From assembly GCA_030431335.1 (NCBI GenBank), contig JAUIJH010000002.1:1-64000 (forward strand): a stretch of 64,000 bases of DNA, read 5' to 3'. Both the position numbers and the translations under genes were made by a program. The notes below the pieces were generated by a model. That model was not told the DNA's origin. It worked only from the letters and a program-made list of their open reading frames with translations, and searched no databases. Positions 17,976 to 27,350 of this stretch are shown here, piece by piece. This DNA comes from Alphaproteobacteria bacterium. Lineage in GTDB: Bacteria > Pseudomonadota > Alphaproteobacteria > Rhizobiales > Amorphaceae. The number at the start of each line of letters is the position of its first letter. Within the stretch, counting starts at the first letter, position 1.

Positions 17976-18684
17976 GCCGCTCTTGGAGATCGAGAAGCTC
18001 GAGGCCGGCTACGGCGACGTCCAGGTGCTGTGGGACGTGACGATGGCGGTGGAGCCCGGCGAGATCGCCTGCATCGTCGGCTCCAATGGCGCCGGCAAGA
18101 CGACGCTGCTGCGCACCATCTCCGGCCTCATCAAGCCGCGCGGCGGCACGATCCGCTTCGCGGGCGGCGAGATCGGCGGGCGCGCGCCGGACCATGTGCT
18201 GGGCGGCGGCATCGCCCACGTGCCGGAGGGGCGGCGCCTGTTCAAGGGCCTGTCGGTGCGCGACAACCTGATGCTCGGCGCCTACCTGCGCGACGACCGC
18301 GAGGCCATCGAGGCGGATCTCGAAAAGGTGCTCGAACTGTTCCCGATCCTGAAGGACCGGGCGCGGCAGGACGCGACCACCCTGTCGGGCGGCGAGCAGC
18401 AGATGTGCGCCATCGGGCGCGGTATCATGGCCCGGCCCAAGCTCCTGATGATCGACGAACTGTCGCTCGGCCTCGCGCCGCGCCTCGTTGATCGGCTGGG
18501 CGAGGCGCTGATCGAGATCAACCGCACCGGCCTCACGATCCTGCTGGTCGAACAGGACGTGATGACCGCGTTCGAGATCGCCCGCCACGCCTACGTCATC
18601 GAGACGGGGCGGGTGTCGATGGCCGGCAGCACCAAGGTGCTGGGCGACGACCCGCGCATCCGGCAAGCCTACATGGGATTGTGA
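17968..18684 (+). CDS. livF: Branched-chain amino acid-type ABC ATPase (LivF)
   Basis: Walker A GSNGAGKTT, GRRLFKGLSVRDNLMLGAY, LSGGEQQM. Confidence 0.92.
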   Translation: MAEPLLEIEKLEAGYGDVQVLWDVTMAVEPGEIACIVGSNGAGKTTLLRTISGLIKPRGGTIRFAGGEIGGRAPDHVLGGGIAHVPEGRRLFKGLSVRDNLMLGAYLRDDREAIEADLEKVLELFPILKDRARQDATTLSGGEQQMCAIGRGIMARPKLLMIDELSLGLAPRLVDRLGEALIEINRTGLTILLVEQDVMTAFEIARHAYVIETGRVSMAGSTKVLGDDPRIRQAYMGL

Positions 18685-19397
18685 GCGGCGATCGGCACCC
18701 AGCCGCCCTCGGCGCGGGCAAAGATCGGGCTGTCGAACACGCCGTGCACGCGCGCGGGCAGCGCCGGATCGCGCGCCGCGAGCGTTTCGCGCCAGCGCAC
18801 GCCCTGGCGCATGGCCACCACCACGCGCACCGGCTCGGCGCCGACCCGCTGCAGCAGCGACAGCACCGAGACCATGGTGGTGCCGCTGGAGATCGCGTCG
18901 TCGACCACCACCACGCGCTTGCCCGCCACGCGCGGCACCAGGTTGGGGTCGAGATAGACGCGCTTGCCGGCGGTGGGGGTGGTGATCGAGTGGGTGGGCT
19001 CGGAAAGCGCCTCCTGGTACCAGAATTTCCGCGAGTACCCGAGGGGGACGTAGTTGGCATGACCCAGGAGCCGCGCCACCTCCGGCGCGAAGGCGAGCCC
19101 CAGCGTGGGCATTCCCACCACCGCGTCGGCGCCGGCCGGCCGCGCGCAATCGGCCATCAGCGCGGCGAGCCGCGCCACCACGGCAAAGCTCGCGTGGTTG
19201 GCGATCAGCGAGGCGGTGGCGTGCTCTCCGTCCGGCAACCGGCGCAGCGGCAGCATCAGCACGGTGCCGTCGCTGAGCCGCGCCGGATAGCCGAGCCGGT
19301 AGGGCGGGGCAGCCTGCGCGCGCGGATCGTCGGCGGCAAGGATCTCCTGCCAGTACTGGGTGGTCGGCTCGATGGTGTCGTCGTCGGCGCCGGTCAT
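18669..19397 (-). CDS. Phosphoribosyltransferase-domain protein
   Basis: PRPP-binding motif KRVVVVDDAISSGTTMVSVLSLLQ; 16-nt convergent overlap with livF. Confidence 0.82.
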   Translation of the reverse strand: MTGADDDTIEPTTQYWQEILAADDPRAQAAPPYRLGYPARLSDGTVLMLPLRRLPDGEHATASLIANHASFAVVARLAALMADCARPAGADAVVGMPTLGLAFAPEVARLLGHANYVPLGYSRKFWYQEALSEPTHSITTPTAGKRVYLDPNLVPRVAGKRVVVVDDAISSGTTMVSVLSLLQRVGAEPVRVVVAMRQGVRWRETLAARDPALPARVHGVFDSPIFARAEGGWVPIAAHNPM

Positions 19398-19423
19398 GGC
19401 CGGATGGCGGCGGCGGCCGGTTG

Positions 19424-19765
19424 ATGGCGGGCTGGCAGAAGGTCGCCGACCTCGATGCGCTCGCGCCGGGCGCCCTGTCGGACGTGGTCGTGGGGCAGGA
19501 ACTGGTCCTGCTGGTGCGCGACGCCGCCGGAACCGTGCGCGCCTTCCAGGGCCTGTGCCCGCACGAATACGCCCGCCTCGCCGAAGGCACGCTGGAGGAA
19601 GGCGATGGCGGGGCGAGGATCCGCTGCTCGCGCCACCTCGCGCGCTTCGACCTCGCGGACGGGGTGTGCAGGCGCGGCTGGGTGTTGCCGCCCTTGCGCC
19701 GCTACGCGGTCGAGGTGGCGGACGGTGCGGTGCTCCTGCCGGACCCGCTCGTGGCGCTCGCCTAG
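19424..19765 (+). CDS. Rieske [2Fe-2S] ferredoxin
   Basis: CxH/CxxH ligands: LCPHEYARLAEGTLEEGDGGARIRCSRHLARFDLADG; about 114 aa. Confidence 0.85.
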   Translation: MAGWQKVADLDALAPGALSDVVVGQELVLLVRDAAGTVRAFQGLCPHEYARLAEGTLEEGDGGARIRCSRHLARFDLADGVCRRGWVLPPLRRYAVEVADGAVLLPDPLVALA

Positions 19766-19797
19766 CCCGTCGCAGCCGGCAGACGGCACCGCCGCGA

Positions 19798-20931
19798 TCA
19801 CGGCGCGGGCCACGGGGCGATGCCGCGCCCGATCAGCCCGGCGTGGCCGGCCGACTCCACCATGCCCAGCATGACGCCGAGACAAATCCGCTCGCGCCCC
19901 AGATCGAGCCCCACCCGGACGCCCTCCGGCAGGCCCGGATGCGGGCCGACGAACGGCAGATGCGCCTTGTCGGTGAAGAAGGCGGGGTCGACATGGTCGG
20001 CCAGCGCGGCGCCGAGGTCCGGAGCGAAGCGCAGGCACGCGGCGCCGAAGCCGACGGCGTCGATGACCGCGCTGTCGCCGATGGCGGGCAGGGGTGTGCG
20101 GCCGGCGGCGCCGGGCAGCAGCGGGCCGATGGGCTCCTGCGCCGGACGCACCACCCACGCGTCGGGCGCGCTCGCCACCTTCCAGCCGAAATCGCGGCCG
20201 TTGCCGCCCGCGGCCACCACGAGGGTCGCATCGGGTGTGCCGGCGGCGGCGCCCAGCATCGTCGCCGCCGCCGCCATGATGGCGTTGAGCACAAACTGGT
20301 TGGCGGCCTTCAGATAGGCTTCCGCCGGCGCGGGCAGCGGCCCGAACCAGCCCCGCACGAAGCTCTGTGCGGCCTCGACGCGGCCGTGGAGGTCGTCGCC
20401 ACGCGAGAGCCCGGCCGCGAGAACGGGCAGGAGCGGCACCGGCCCTTGCAGCGCCGCGGCGAGGGCATCGCCGATGCCCTCGGTGAGGTCGTGCAGCAGG
20501 GCGAGCCCGGCGGCGCTGTCGGCGCCGAAGCGCAGCGCATGGGGCAGCGGCCCGTCGTTGAGCGGCGCGACGCGGCGCACGCCGGACACCGGGTCCACCA
20601 CCTCGAGGCCGAACATCGTCGCCCCGGCGACGAAGGCGAGGGGGGTGACGATGCCGGCATCCTGGGCCGGCATGAGGCGGATCGTCCCGGCGCGCAGGCC
20701 CGCGAGCGTGCCCGCCTCGTCGGGCGCGAGCGCTTCGTGGCGCGCGGCGGCGACGACGGCGTTACGCATGGGGGCGGGCAGATCGTCCACGCTCTGGAAC
20801 GGGGGGCCGGCGTGCAGCAGCGTCGCCTCGTCGAGCCCGGCGACGAGGTCGCACAGCGGGGCGATGCGCGTCAGCTCCGGCGTGGCGGCGACGAGGGCGG
20901 CATGGGCCGCGAGGTTGGCAGTCGTGCTCAT
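19798..20931 (-). CDS. DUF1116 family protein (YlbE-like)
   Basis: TELTRIAPLCDLVAGLDEATLLHAGPP..., GNGRDFGWKVASAPDAWVVRPAQEPIGPLLPG, AVIDAVGFGAACLRFAP. Confidence 0.7.
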   Translation of the reverse strand: MSTTANLAAHAALVAATPELTRIAPLCDLVAGLDEATLLHAGPPFQSVDDLPAPMRNAVVAAARHEALAPDEAGTLAGLRAGTIRLMPAQDAGIVTPLAFVAGATMFGLEVVDPVSGVRRVAPLNDGPLPHALRFGADSAAGLALLHDLTEGIGDALAAALQGPVPLLPVLAAGLSRGDDLHGRVEAAQSFVRGWFGPLPAPAEAYLKAANQFVLNAIMAAAATMLGAAAGTPDATLVVAAGGNGRDFGWKVASAPDAWVVRPAQEPIGPLLPGAAGRTPLPAIGDSAVIDAVGFGAACLRFAPDLGAALADHVDPAFFTDKAHLPFVGPHPGLPEGVRVGLDLGRERICLGVMLGMVESAGHAGLIGRGIAPWPAP

Positions 20932-21455
20932 GCGTCGGCCCCGATGCGTTCTGCGGGCGTCGCGGCGGTCTCGCCGTCGGCCTCGGTTTCGCTGGCGGCG
21001 ACGATGCGGGCCAGGAAGTCCAGGAATTGCGCCTGCTCGCTTGGATCGAGCGCCGCGATGGTGCGGGCGTGGGCGCGGGCGACGGGCTCGTCCATCGCGT
21101 CCAGCAGCGCCTGGCCGGCGGGGGTGAGGGTGGCAAGGCGCACCCGCCGGTCCGCCTGGGGCACGCGCCGGGCGACCAGGCCGCGCTTGCGCAGCCGCTC
21201 CAGGAGGTCGGCGAGGTTGGTCTTGTCGATGGCGACGGTGCGGGCGAGGCGGGTCTGCTCCATCGCCCCGTTCTGGCCCAGCGCGGACATCACCGAGTAC
21301 ATGATCGGTGTGATGCGTTCTGCGCCGATCTCTTGGGAGAACAGCGCCGTGTGCACCTGTTGCACGCGGCGGATGAGAAAGCCCGGCCGGCTCTCCACCG
21401 GCTGGCGCCGCCAGCTCTCTGCCGAAATCTTGGGCGGCGGCCTGCCGTTGCCCAT
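20928..21455 (-). CDS. MarR family transcriptional regulator
   Basis: wHTH: ERITPIMYSVMSALGQNGAMEQTRLARTVAIDKTNLADLLERLRKRGLVARRVPQADRRVRLATLTPAG; 4-bp overlap with DUF1116 gene. Confidence 0.85.
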   Translation of the reverse strand: MGNGRPPPKISAESWRRQPVESRPGFLIRRVQQVHTALFSQEIGAERITPIMYSVMSALGQNGAMEQTRLARTVAIDKTNLADLLERLRKRGLVARRVPQADRRVRLATLTPAGQALLDAMDEPVARAHARTIAALDPSEQAQFLDFLARIVAASETEADGETAATPAERIGADA

Positions 21456-21513
21456 CGTGAACCCCTTCCTGGCCCGGAAGGCCCTGTGCGACGATCGAAC
21501 CCCTGCCATAAGA

Positions 21514-22689
21514 TCATGGCCGCCGGCCCCGCAATGCGCGGGCGAAGGCATCGCGCACGATCCCCACGAGAAGCGCGAACCCGCCGAGCCGGCGCGGGGC
21601 GGGCGCCGCCTCCTCGCCGCGAGCGCGGCGGGCGATGGATGCGATCGCCTCCTCGAGGATGCGGTCGGCCGCCGCCGCCACCAGCGCCGGGCGGCCGAAC
21701 TGCGCCAAGGGGCCGTTGAGCGCGTAGGTCGCGGTGAACGAAAGCTGCGTGCCGCCGTCCTCCCGCGGCGCGAGCGTGAAGGCGAGCGCGGCGGCGAGGC
21801 CGGTGCGGCTCAGCCGGTCCTGGCCCTCGCCGCGCAATTCGCCCTGCCGGCCGGCCGGGTCGAGCCGCATCGCGCCGACACCGGCGAAGCGCGCGCGCAT
21901 CGGGCCGAGCGCGACCTCCAGATGGCCGCGCAAGGTGCCGTCCTCGCCGAGCGCGTCGAGGTGGGCGCCGGGAATGGCGGCGGCGATGGTCTTGGGGTTC
22001 TCCACCATCGCCCACACCGCCTCGCATGGGGCGTCGATGGTGATCGAGCGCGCCAGCGTGGCCTCGCCCGTGAGCGCATCGGCGGCGGGGTAGGCGGCGA
22101 ACGGCTTGAGCACGCTTGCCGGTCCATCGGCGACCGCCGCCGTGCGTTCCGGCGCCGGCACGTCCGCCGGGGCCTCCCGCGGCATGCGGCTGCGGTGCGC
22201 GGTCGGCACCAGCGCGGCGGGCGGCGGCCCCTCCGCCAGCACCGCCTCGATGGCCGCGACGATGCCGTGATAGCCCGTGCAGCGGCACAGGTTGCCCGAC
22301 AGCTCGCGCCGGATCCGGGCGGTGTCCGCCTGCGGCAGCCGGCGCACGATATCGTAGGCCGTCGCCAGCATTCCCGGCGTGCAGAAGCCGCATTGCAGCC
22401 CGTGATGCGTCTTGAAGGCGTCGCGCAGCCGGGCCATCAGCGCGTCGTCGTCGAAGCCCTCCACGGTGCGCACGCTCTGCCCGTCGCAGGCGTGGGCGAG
22501 CGTCAGGCACGCGCGCACCGGCCGCCCGTCCACGAACACCGTGCACGCCCCGCACACGCCCTGCTCGCAGCCCAGATGGGTGCCCGTAAGGAGGAGTTCT
22601 TCGCGCAGGAAATCCGCCAGGTGAGTGCGCGGTTCGGCCTCGCCCGCCACCGTGCGGCCGTTGATGTCGAGGGTGATCGCCGTGCTCAT
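21514..22689 (-). CDS. Molybdenum hydroxylase [2Fe-2S] small subunit (CoxS type) fused to a CoxG/SRPBCC domain
   Basis: GCEQGVCGACTVFVDG...CGFCTPGM...NLCRCTGYHGI followed by ARSITIDAPCEAVWAMVENPKTIAAAIPGAHLDALGEDGTLRGHLEVALGPMRARF. Confidence 0.9.
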   Translation of the reverse strand: MSTAITLDINGRTVAGEAEPRTHLADFLREELLLTGTHLGCEQGVCGACTVFVDGRPVRACLTLAHACDGQSVRTVEGFDDDALMARLRDAFKTHHGLQCGFCTPGMLATAYDIVRRLPQADTARIRRELSGNLCRCTGYHGIVAAIEAVLAEGPPPAALVPTAHRSRMPREAPADVPAPERTAAVADGPASVLKPFAAYPAADALTGEATLARSITIDAPCEAVWAMVENPKTIAAAIPGAHLDALGEDGTLRGHLEVALGPMRARFAGVGAMRLDPAGRQGELRGEGQDRLSRTGLAAALAFTLAPREDGGTQLSFTATYALNGPLAQFGRPALVAAAADRILEEAIASIARRARGEEAAPAPRRLGGFALLVGIVRDAFARALRGRRP

Positions 22690-23501
22690 TGTGCGGCCTC
22701 CGCCTGCTTGGCGGCGGCTAGAGCGCGGCGCAGCGCGACCACGTGGAGCTGCGGGTCGGCAACGCGCCCCGCGAGCGCCGCGCGCACCGCCCCGTCCGGA
22801 TCGACGCGTCCCTCGATCAGCCCCGCGCCGTCCGCCAGCACCACCGGCGCCCCGCCGAGCGCGCCGAGGGCGCAGCGCTGCCGCCCCGCCGCCGGATCGT
22901 CCAGCACGGTGGCGCTCGCCTTGGCGAACTCGCCCACCTGCCGCGTATATTTCCAGTAGCCCCAGCGGGCGCCGGGAGAGGGTTTTGCGATCTCCACCGC
23001 CACGATCATCTCGTCCGCCCGGAGCACCGTCTCGAACGGGCCGGTGACGAATGCGTCGGCCGGCACCACCCGCTCCCCGTTTGTCCCGGCGAGGACGAGG
23101 TTGGCGCCGAGCCCGGCCATCACGATCACCCAGTCGGCGGCCGGGTCGGCATGGGCGAGGCTGCCGCCGAGGGTGCCGCGATTGCGCACGGCGCGGTGGG
23201 CGATGGCGCCGGCGGCGGCGCGCAGCCAGCCGAGCGTCGGGTCAGGCGCCTCGCCGTCCTCGATCTCGGCATGGGTGAAGCCGGCGCCGATGCGCACCGC
23301 GCCCCCCGAATCGGTGACGGCGCGCAGCTCGGCCAAACCGGCAATGTCGATCAGCGCGCCCGGGCGCGCCAGGCGCAGGTTGAGCATCGGCCCCAGCGAC
23401 TGGTTGCCCGCCGACAGCTTGGCGTCGGCATCCGCGGCAAGGGCGCGCTGCGCGTCGGCGAGGCTCGTTGCCGGGCGGTAGGCGAAGGGAGCGGGCTTCA
23501 T
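22686..23501 (-). CDS. Molybdenum hydroxylase FAD-binding medium subunit (CoxM type)
   Basis: KLSAGNQSLGPMLNLRLARPGALIDIAGLAELRAV, AHRAVRNRGTLGGSLAHADPAADW. Confidence 0.92.
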   Translation of the reverse strand: MKPAPFAYRPATSLADAQRALAADADAKLSAGNQSLGPMLNLRLARPGALIDIAGLAELRAVTDSGGAVRIGAGFTHAEIEDGEAPDPTLGWLRAAAGAIAHRAVRNRGTLGGSLAHADPAADWVIVMAGLGANLVLAGTNGERVVPADAFVTGPFETVLRADEMIVAVEIAKPSPGARWGYWKYTRQVGEFAKASATVLDDPAAGRQRCALGALGGAPVVLADGAGLIEGRVDPDGAVRAALAGRVADPQLHVVALRRALAAAKQAEAAQ

Positions 23502-25918
23502 GCGCCGGCCTCTGCGCCGGCGGCGGCCAGCGCGGCGCGCACCGCCTCGGGCGTCATCGGCAGCGAAGCCACGCGGGCGCCGAGCGGACGCAGCGCATCG
23601 TTGACGGCGTTGGCGATGGCGGCCGGCGGCCCGATCGCGCCGCTCTCGCCGATCCCCTTCTGGCCGAAGCGGCTGAGGGGAGAGGGCGTTGCCATGTGGA
23701 TGATACGGATCGGCGGAATATCGGCCGCCACCGGCAGGTGATAGTCGGCGAGCGTCGAGGCGAGCGGCTGGCCGGCGCCATCGTAGCGCATCTCCTCGAA
23801 CAGCGCCGTGCCGATCCCCTGCACCGCGCCGCCATAGACCTGGCCGTCGACGATCATCGGATTGATCATGGTGCCCGCGTCCTCGACGATCACGTAGTCG
23901 AGGAGGGCGATGTCGCCGGTCTCGATGTCGACCTCCACGCTCACGGCGTGGCAGGCGTAGGAGAAGGTGCCTGTGTCCTTCACCGTGCGGTAGCCCTCGC
24001 TGGCCTCGAGCCCGCGCCGGTCGACGTCGGCCGGCAGGTTCTGCGGCGCGCGGTAGAAGGTGTAGGCGACGTCCGCGAGCCGCACCGAGGCGCTGCCGGC
24101 GCGGGCGAGGCCGTCCCCGATTTCGACGTCCGCCGGATCGGCCTGCAGAAGGTGGGCGGCGATGCGCTTCACCCGCTCGGCGAGCGTGGTGCAGGCCGCG
24201 GCGACGGCGCCGCCCGCCATCACCCCGCAGCGTGAGCCCCAGGTGCCGGTGGAGTAGGGCGTCAACGCCGTGTCGCCGTGCACCAGCTTCACCCGCGCGG
24301 GGTCGATGCCGAGCGTTTCGTGCGCGATCTGGGCGAGCGTTGTCTCCAGCCCCTGGCCGTGGCTGTGCACGCCCACGCGCAACTCCAGCCCGCCATCGGG
24401 CGTCAGCCGCGCGGTCGCCTGCTCGAAGCCGGGCACCATCGGGATGCCCCAGCCATGGTAGACCGAGGTACCGTGCGCGCCCTGCTCGCAGAAAATGGCG
24501 AGCCCGACGCCGCGCCGCTTCGGCCCCTCCTTGGGCGCTGCCGCGCGCAGGCTGTCGAGGTCGAGCGCCTCGACGGCGCGGCGCAGCGCCTGCGGGTAGT
24601 CGCCGCTGTCGAAATATTTGTTGGTGATGTTGGTGAAGGGCATCGCCTCCGGCGGCACCAGGTTGCGGGCACGGATCGCCTCGGGCGGGAGGCCGAGCTC
24701 GGCGGCCAGCGCATCCATGACGAGCTCCATCGCGAAGCACACGCCGGTGCGCGCCACGCCGCGATAGGGCAGGATCGGCGGCTTGTTGGTCGCCACCGAC
24801 ACCGCGCTGCAGCGATAGCCGCGCATCGTGTAGGGGCCGGGCAGGATGCTCGTCACCTGCGCCGCCTCCAGGCACGCCGAAAACGGGTAGGCGGAGTAGG
24901 CGCCCGAATCCACCAGCGCCGCGCAATCGACGGCCAGGAGTTCGCCGTCGGCGGCGGCATAGCCGGTGATCTCGTAGGCGTGCTCGCGGCAGTTGGCGCC
25001 GGCGACGAGGTGCTCGCGGCGGTCCTCCAGCCAGCGCACCGGGCGGCCGAGCTTCAGCGCCAGGGCGCTGGCGCACACCTCCTCGGCCAGCAGGATGCCC
25101 TTGTAGCCGAAGCCGCCGCCCACGTCCGGCGCCACCACGCGCACCTGCCCCTCTTCGAGCCCCAGGCATTCGGCGAGCCCGGAGCGCACGATGTGGGGCA
25201 TCTGCGTGGCCGAATAGAGGATCAGCATTTCGAGGTTGCCGTCCCACACCGCGACGCAGCCGCGCCCCTCGATGGGGGCCATGCACTGGCGCGCGGTGCG
25301 GTAGGTGCGCTTGACCACCGCCGCGGCGCCCTCGATGGCCGCCTCGAGGCCGGTCTCGATGCGCGTCTCCAGGAATGCGTTCTCGGTCCAGCCTTCGTGC
25401 AGGATCGGCGCGCCGGCGTCGCGGGCGCGGGTCATGTCGTGGAGGGCCGGCAGCGGGTCGATGTCGATCGCGACCGCCTCCGCGAGGTCCTCGGCCGCCG
25501 CGCGGGTGTCCGCGATCGCGGCGGCGATCAGCTCGCCGACATGGCGCACCCTATCGCTCGCCAGGATCGGCTGCACCGAGGATTGGAAGCCCGGCAGCCC
25601 CGAATCGGCGCGGATGCCATGCACGCCCGCCAGATCCTCGGCGAGGAAGACGGCGTCCTGCGCGCCGACGGGCTTGTGCGCCGCACGCAGGATGCCGTGC
25701 GCGACGGGGCTGCGCAAAAAGGCGAGCTCCACCATGCCGGCAAGGCGAATATCGCCGACATAACGGCCCTTGCCGGCGAGGAAACGGTCGTCCTCCTTGC
25801 GGGGAAGGCGGGCGCCGACGCCGCGGGGCGGCGGGGAGTGGGGGTGGCCGGCTGGGGCATCGGCGGCATCGGACGCGCTCAGAACGTCTCCTTCGCGCTG
25901 GGGCGGTCGAACAGGCAT
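23498..25918 (-). CDS. Molybdenum hydroxylase large (molybdopterin-binding) subunit, xanthine dehydrogenase/CoxL family
   Basis: RKEDDRFLAGKGRYVGDI, DVGGGFGYKG, PYRGVAR, GQKGIGESGAIGPPAAIANAVNDAL. Confidence 0.92.
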   Translation of the reverse strand: MPVRPPQREGDVLSASDAADAPAGHPHSPPPRGVGARLPRKEDDRFLAGKGRYVGDIRLAGMVELAFLRSPVAHGILRAAHKPVGAQDAVFLAEDLAGVHGIRADSGLPGFQSSVQPILASDRVRHVGELIAAAIADTRAAAEDLAEAVAIDIDPLPALHDMTRARDAGAPILHEGWTENAFLETRIETGLEAAIEGAAAVVKRTYRTARQCMAPIEGRGCVAVWDGNLEMLILYSATQMPHIVRSGLAECLGLEEGQVRVVAPDVGGGFGYKGILLAEEVCASALALKLGRPVRWLEDRREHLVAGANCREHAYEITGYAAADGELLAVDCAALVDSGAYSAYPFSACLEAAQVTSILPGPYTMRGYRCSAVSVATNKPPILPYRGVARTGVCFAMELVMDALAAELGLPPEAIRARNLVPPEAMPFTNITNKYFDSGDYPQALRRAVEALDLDSLRAAAPKEGPKRRGVGLAIFCEQGAHGTSVYHGWGIPMVPGFEQATARLTPDGGLELRVGVHSHGQGLETTLAQIAHETLGIDPARVKLVHGDTALTPYSTGTWGSRCGVMAGGAVAAACTTLAERVKRIAAHLLQADPADVEIGDGLARAGSASVRLADVAYTFYRAPQNLPADVDRRGLEASEGYRTVKDTGTFSYACHAVSVEVDIETGDIALLDYVIVEDAGTMINPMIVDGQVYGGAVQGIGTALFEEMRYDGAGQPLASTLADYHLPVAADIPPIRIIHMATPSPLSRFGQKGIGESGAIGPPAAIANAVNDALRPLGARVASLPMTPEAVRAALAAAGAEAGA

Positions 25919-26019
25919 GTCGGGGATGGTATCGTTGAATTAGGCGGTGTTACAACTATCATTGCGCCCATGGGGCACCGTGCGACGAGGCACGATCGGG
26001 GCCAACGAGGAGTTTATCG

Positions 26020-27279
26020 ATGAGTGAGGTCATGGAATTCGACACGGTGATCGTGAACGGCACGCTGATCGACCCGGCGGCCGGGCGCAACGGCCGCTTC
26101 GATGTGGGCGTCACGGACGGCCGGATCGCGGCCATCGCGCCCGACCTGTCAGGCGCCGCGGCGAAGGAGCGGATCGACGCGAGCGGCCAGATCGTGCTGC
26201 CCGGCATGATCGACACCCATGCCCACGTCTACCAGTACGTCACCGGCAAGTTCGGCCTCAATCCGGACGATGTGGGCGTGCGCTCCGGCGTGACCACGCT
26301 GATCGACCAGGGCGGGCCGAGCTGCATGACCATCGGCGGCTTCCGCCACTACGTCGCCAACCCGGCCAAGACGCGCGTCCTGTGCTTCATCTCCGCCTAT
26401 CTGGTGGGCGGGCTCGAAGGCCATCTCTATCCGGACCTCTACGGCCCCAACGGCGTCAACCCCGAGCACACCATCCGCGTCGCCAAGGAAAACCTCGACA
26501 TCGTGCGCGGGATCAAGGCGCATGCGGAGATCGGCGGCCAGTCGCGCTGGGGCATGGAGGTGATCAAGGTCGGCCGCCAGATCGCCGACGCGGTGGGGGT
26601 GCCGCTCTACATCCACCTCGGCCAGCTCTGGCCCACCGCCGACAGCGCCGAGATCCCCGATGCGGACGAACTGATCCGCGAGCTCGTCCCCATCATGAAG
26701 CCCGGCGACGTGATGGCCCACCCCTTCACCCGCCACCCTGGCGGCTTCGTGACGGCGGAAGGCGAGATCCACCCGATCCTGCTGGAAGCGGTGCACAACC
26801 ACGGCATCAACGTCGATGTCGGGCACGGCTCGCACTTCTCCTTCGCGGTGGCGCGGCGGGTGCTGGATGCCGGCATCGTGCCCTATACGCTGGGCGCCGA
26901 CATGCACGGCTACAACGTGAAGGCGCCGGACGCGGATGGCTCGCGGGCGGAAAACCCCTTCTTCGGCGTCGCCCCGTTCAACCTCACCGTGGCGATGAGC
27001 GAGCTCCTGCACCTGGGCGTTCCGCTGGAAACGGTGGTGGCGATGGTGACGGAAAACCCGGCCAAGCTGCTCCGGATGGAAGACGAGCTCGGCACGCTGG
27101 AGCCGGGGCGTGAGGCGGACATCAGCATCCTCCAGATCGAGACCGGCCGCTTCAAGCTGTCCGACAATTCCGGCGCGCAGGAGACGGCCGAGCGGCTTGT
27201 GCGCCCGGTCATGTGCCTCAAGGCCGGCACCCGGTACGATGCCGACTCGCCGCTGGTGCCCGGCGCCATCGCCGCGTGA
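26020..27279 (+). CDS. Amidohydrolase/deacetylase family metallohydrolase (cyclic amidohydrolase-like)
   Basis: GQIVLPGMIDTHAHVYQY, KAHAEIGGQ, HPFTRHPGG, LGADMHGYNV, LRMEDELGTLEPGREADI. Confidence 0.85.
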   Translation: MSEVMEFDTVIVNGTLIDPAAGRNGRFDVGVTDGRIAAIAPDLSGAAAKERIDASGQIVLPGMIDTHAHVYQYVTGKFGLNPDDVGVRSGVTTLIDQGGPSCMTIGGFRHYVANPAKTRVLCFISAYLVGGLEGHLYPDLYGPNGVNPEHTIRVAKENLDIVRGIKAHAEIGGQSRWGMEVIKVGRQIADAVGVPLYIHLGQLWPTADSAEIPDADELIRELVPIMKPGDVMAHPFTRHPGGFVTAEGEIHPILLEAVHNHGINVDVGHGSHFSFAVARRVLDAGIVPYTLGADMHGYNVKAPDADGSRAENPFFGVAPFNLTVAMSELLHLGVPLETVVAMVTENPAKLLRMEDELGTLEPGREADISILQIETGRFKLSDNSGAQETAERLVRPVMCLKAGTRYDADSPLVPGAIAA

Positions 27280-27328
27280 TCGCGAGCGCAGCCGATTGCC
27301 CCCGGCGGCGCCCGCCTGCGCGAAGTTA

Positions 27329-27350
27329 AGGCAGCCTCTGCCTACATTTT
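27329..27350 (+). terminator. Short terminator-like hairpin AGGCAG-CCT-CTGCCT followed by ACATTTT
   Basis: 6-bp perfect stem plus T-rich tail 50 nt after amidohydrolase stop. Confidence 0.45.

Noticed and set aside
19360-22959. 1199-aa plus-strand ORF
   Set aside because: Runs antisense across DUF1116, MarR and CoxS-CoxG genes that have clear family motifs; low-complexity Arg/Ala translation
23498-25918. Annotation as aerobic carbon monoxide dehydrogenase
   Set aside because: Active-site loop is PYRGVAR rather than AYxCSFR; neighbours favour a general molybdenum hydroxylase
25919-26019. Possible inverted repeat (TATCGTTG...CAACTATC) between coxL-type and amidohydrolase genes
   Set aside because: Only about half of positions pair; not distinguishable from chance
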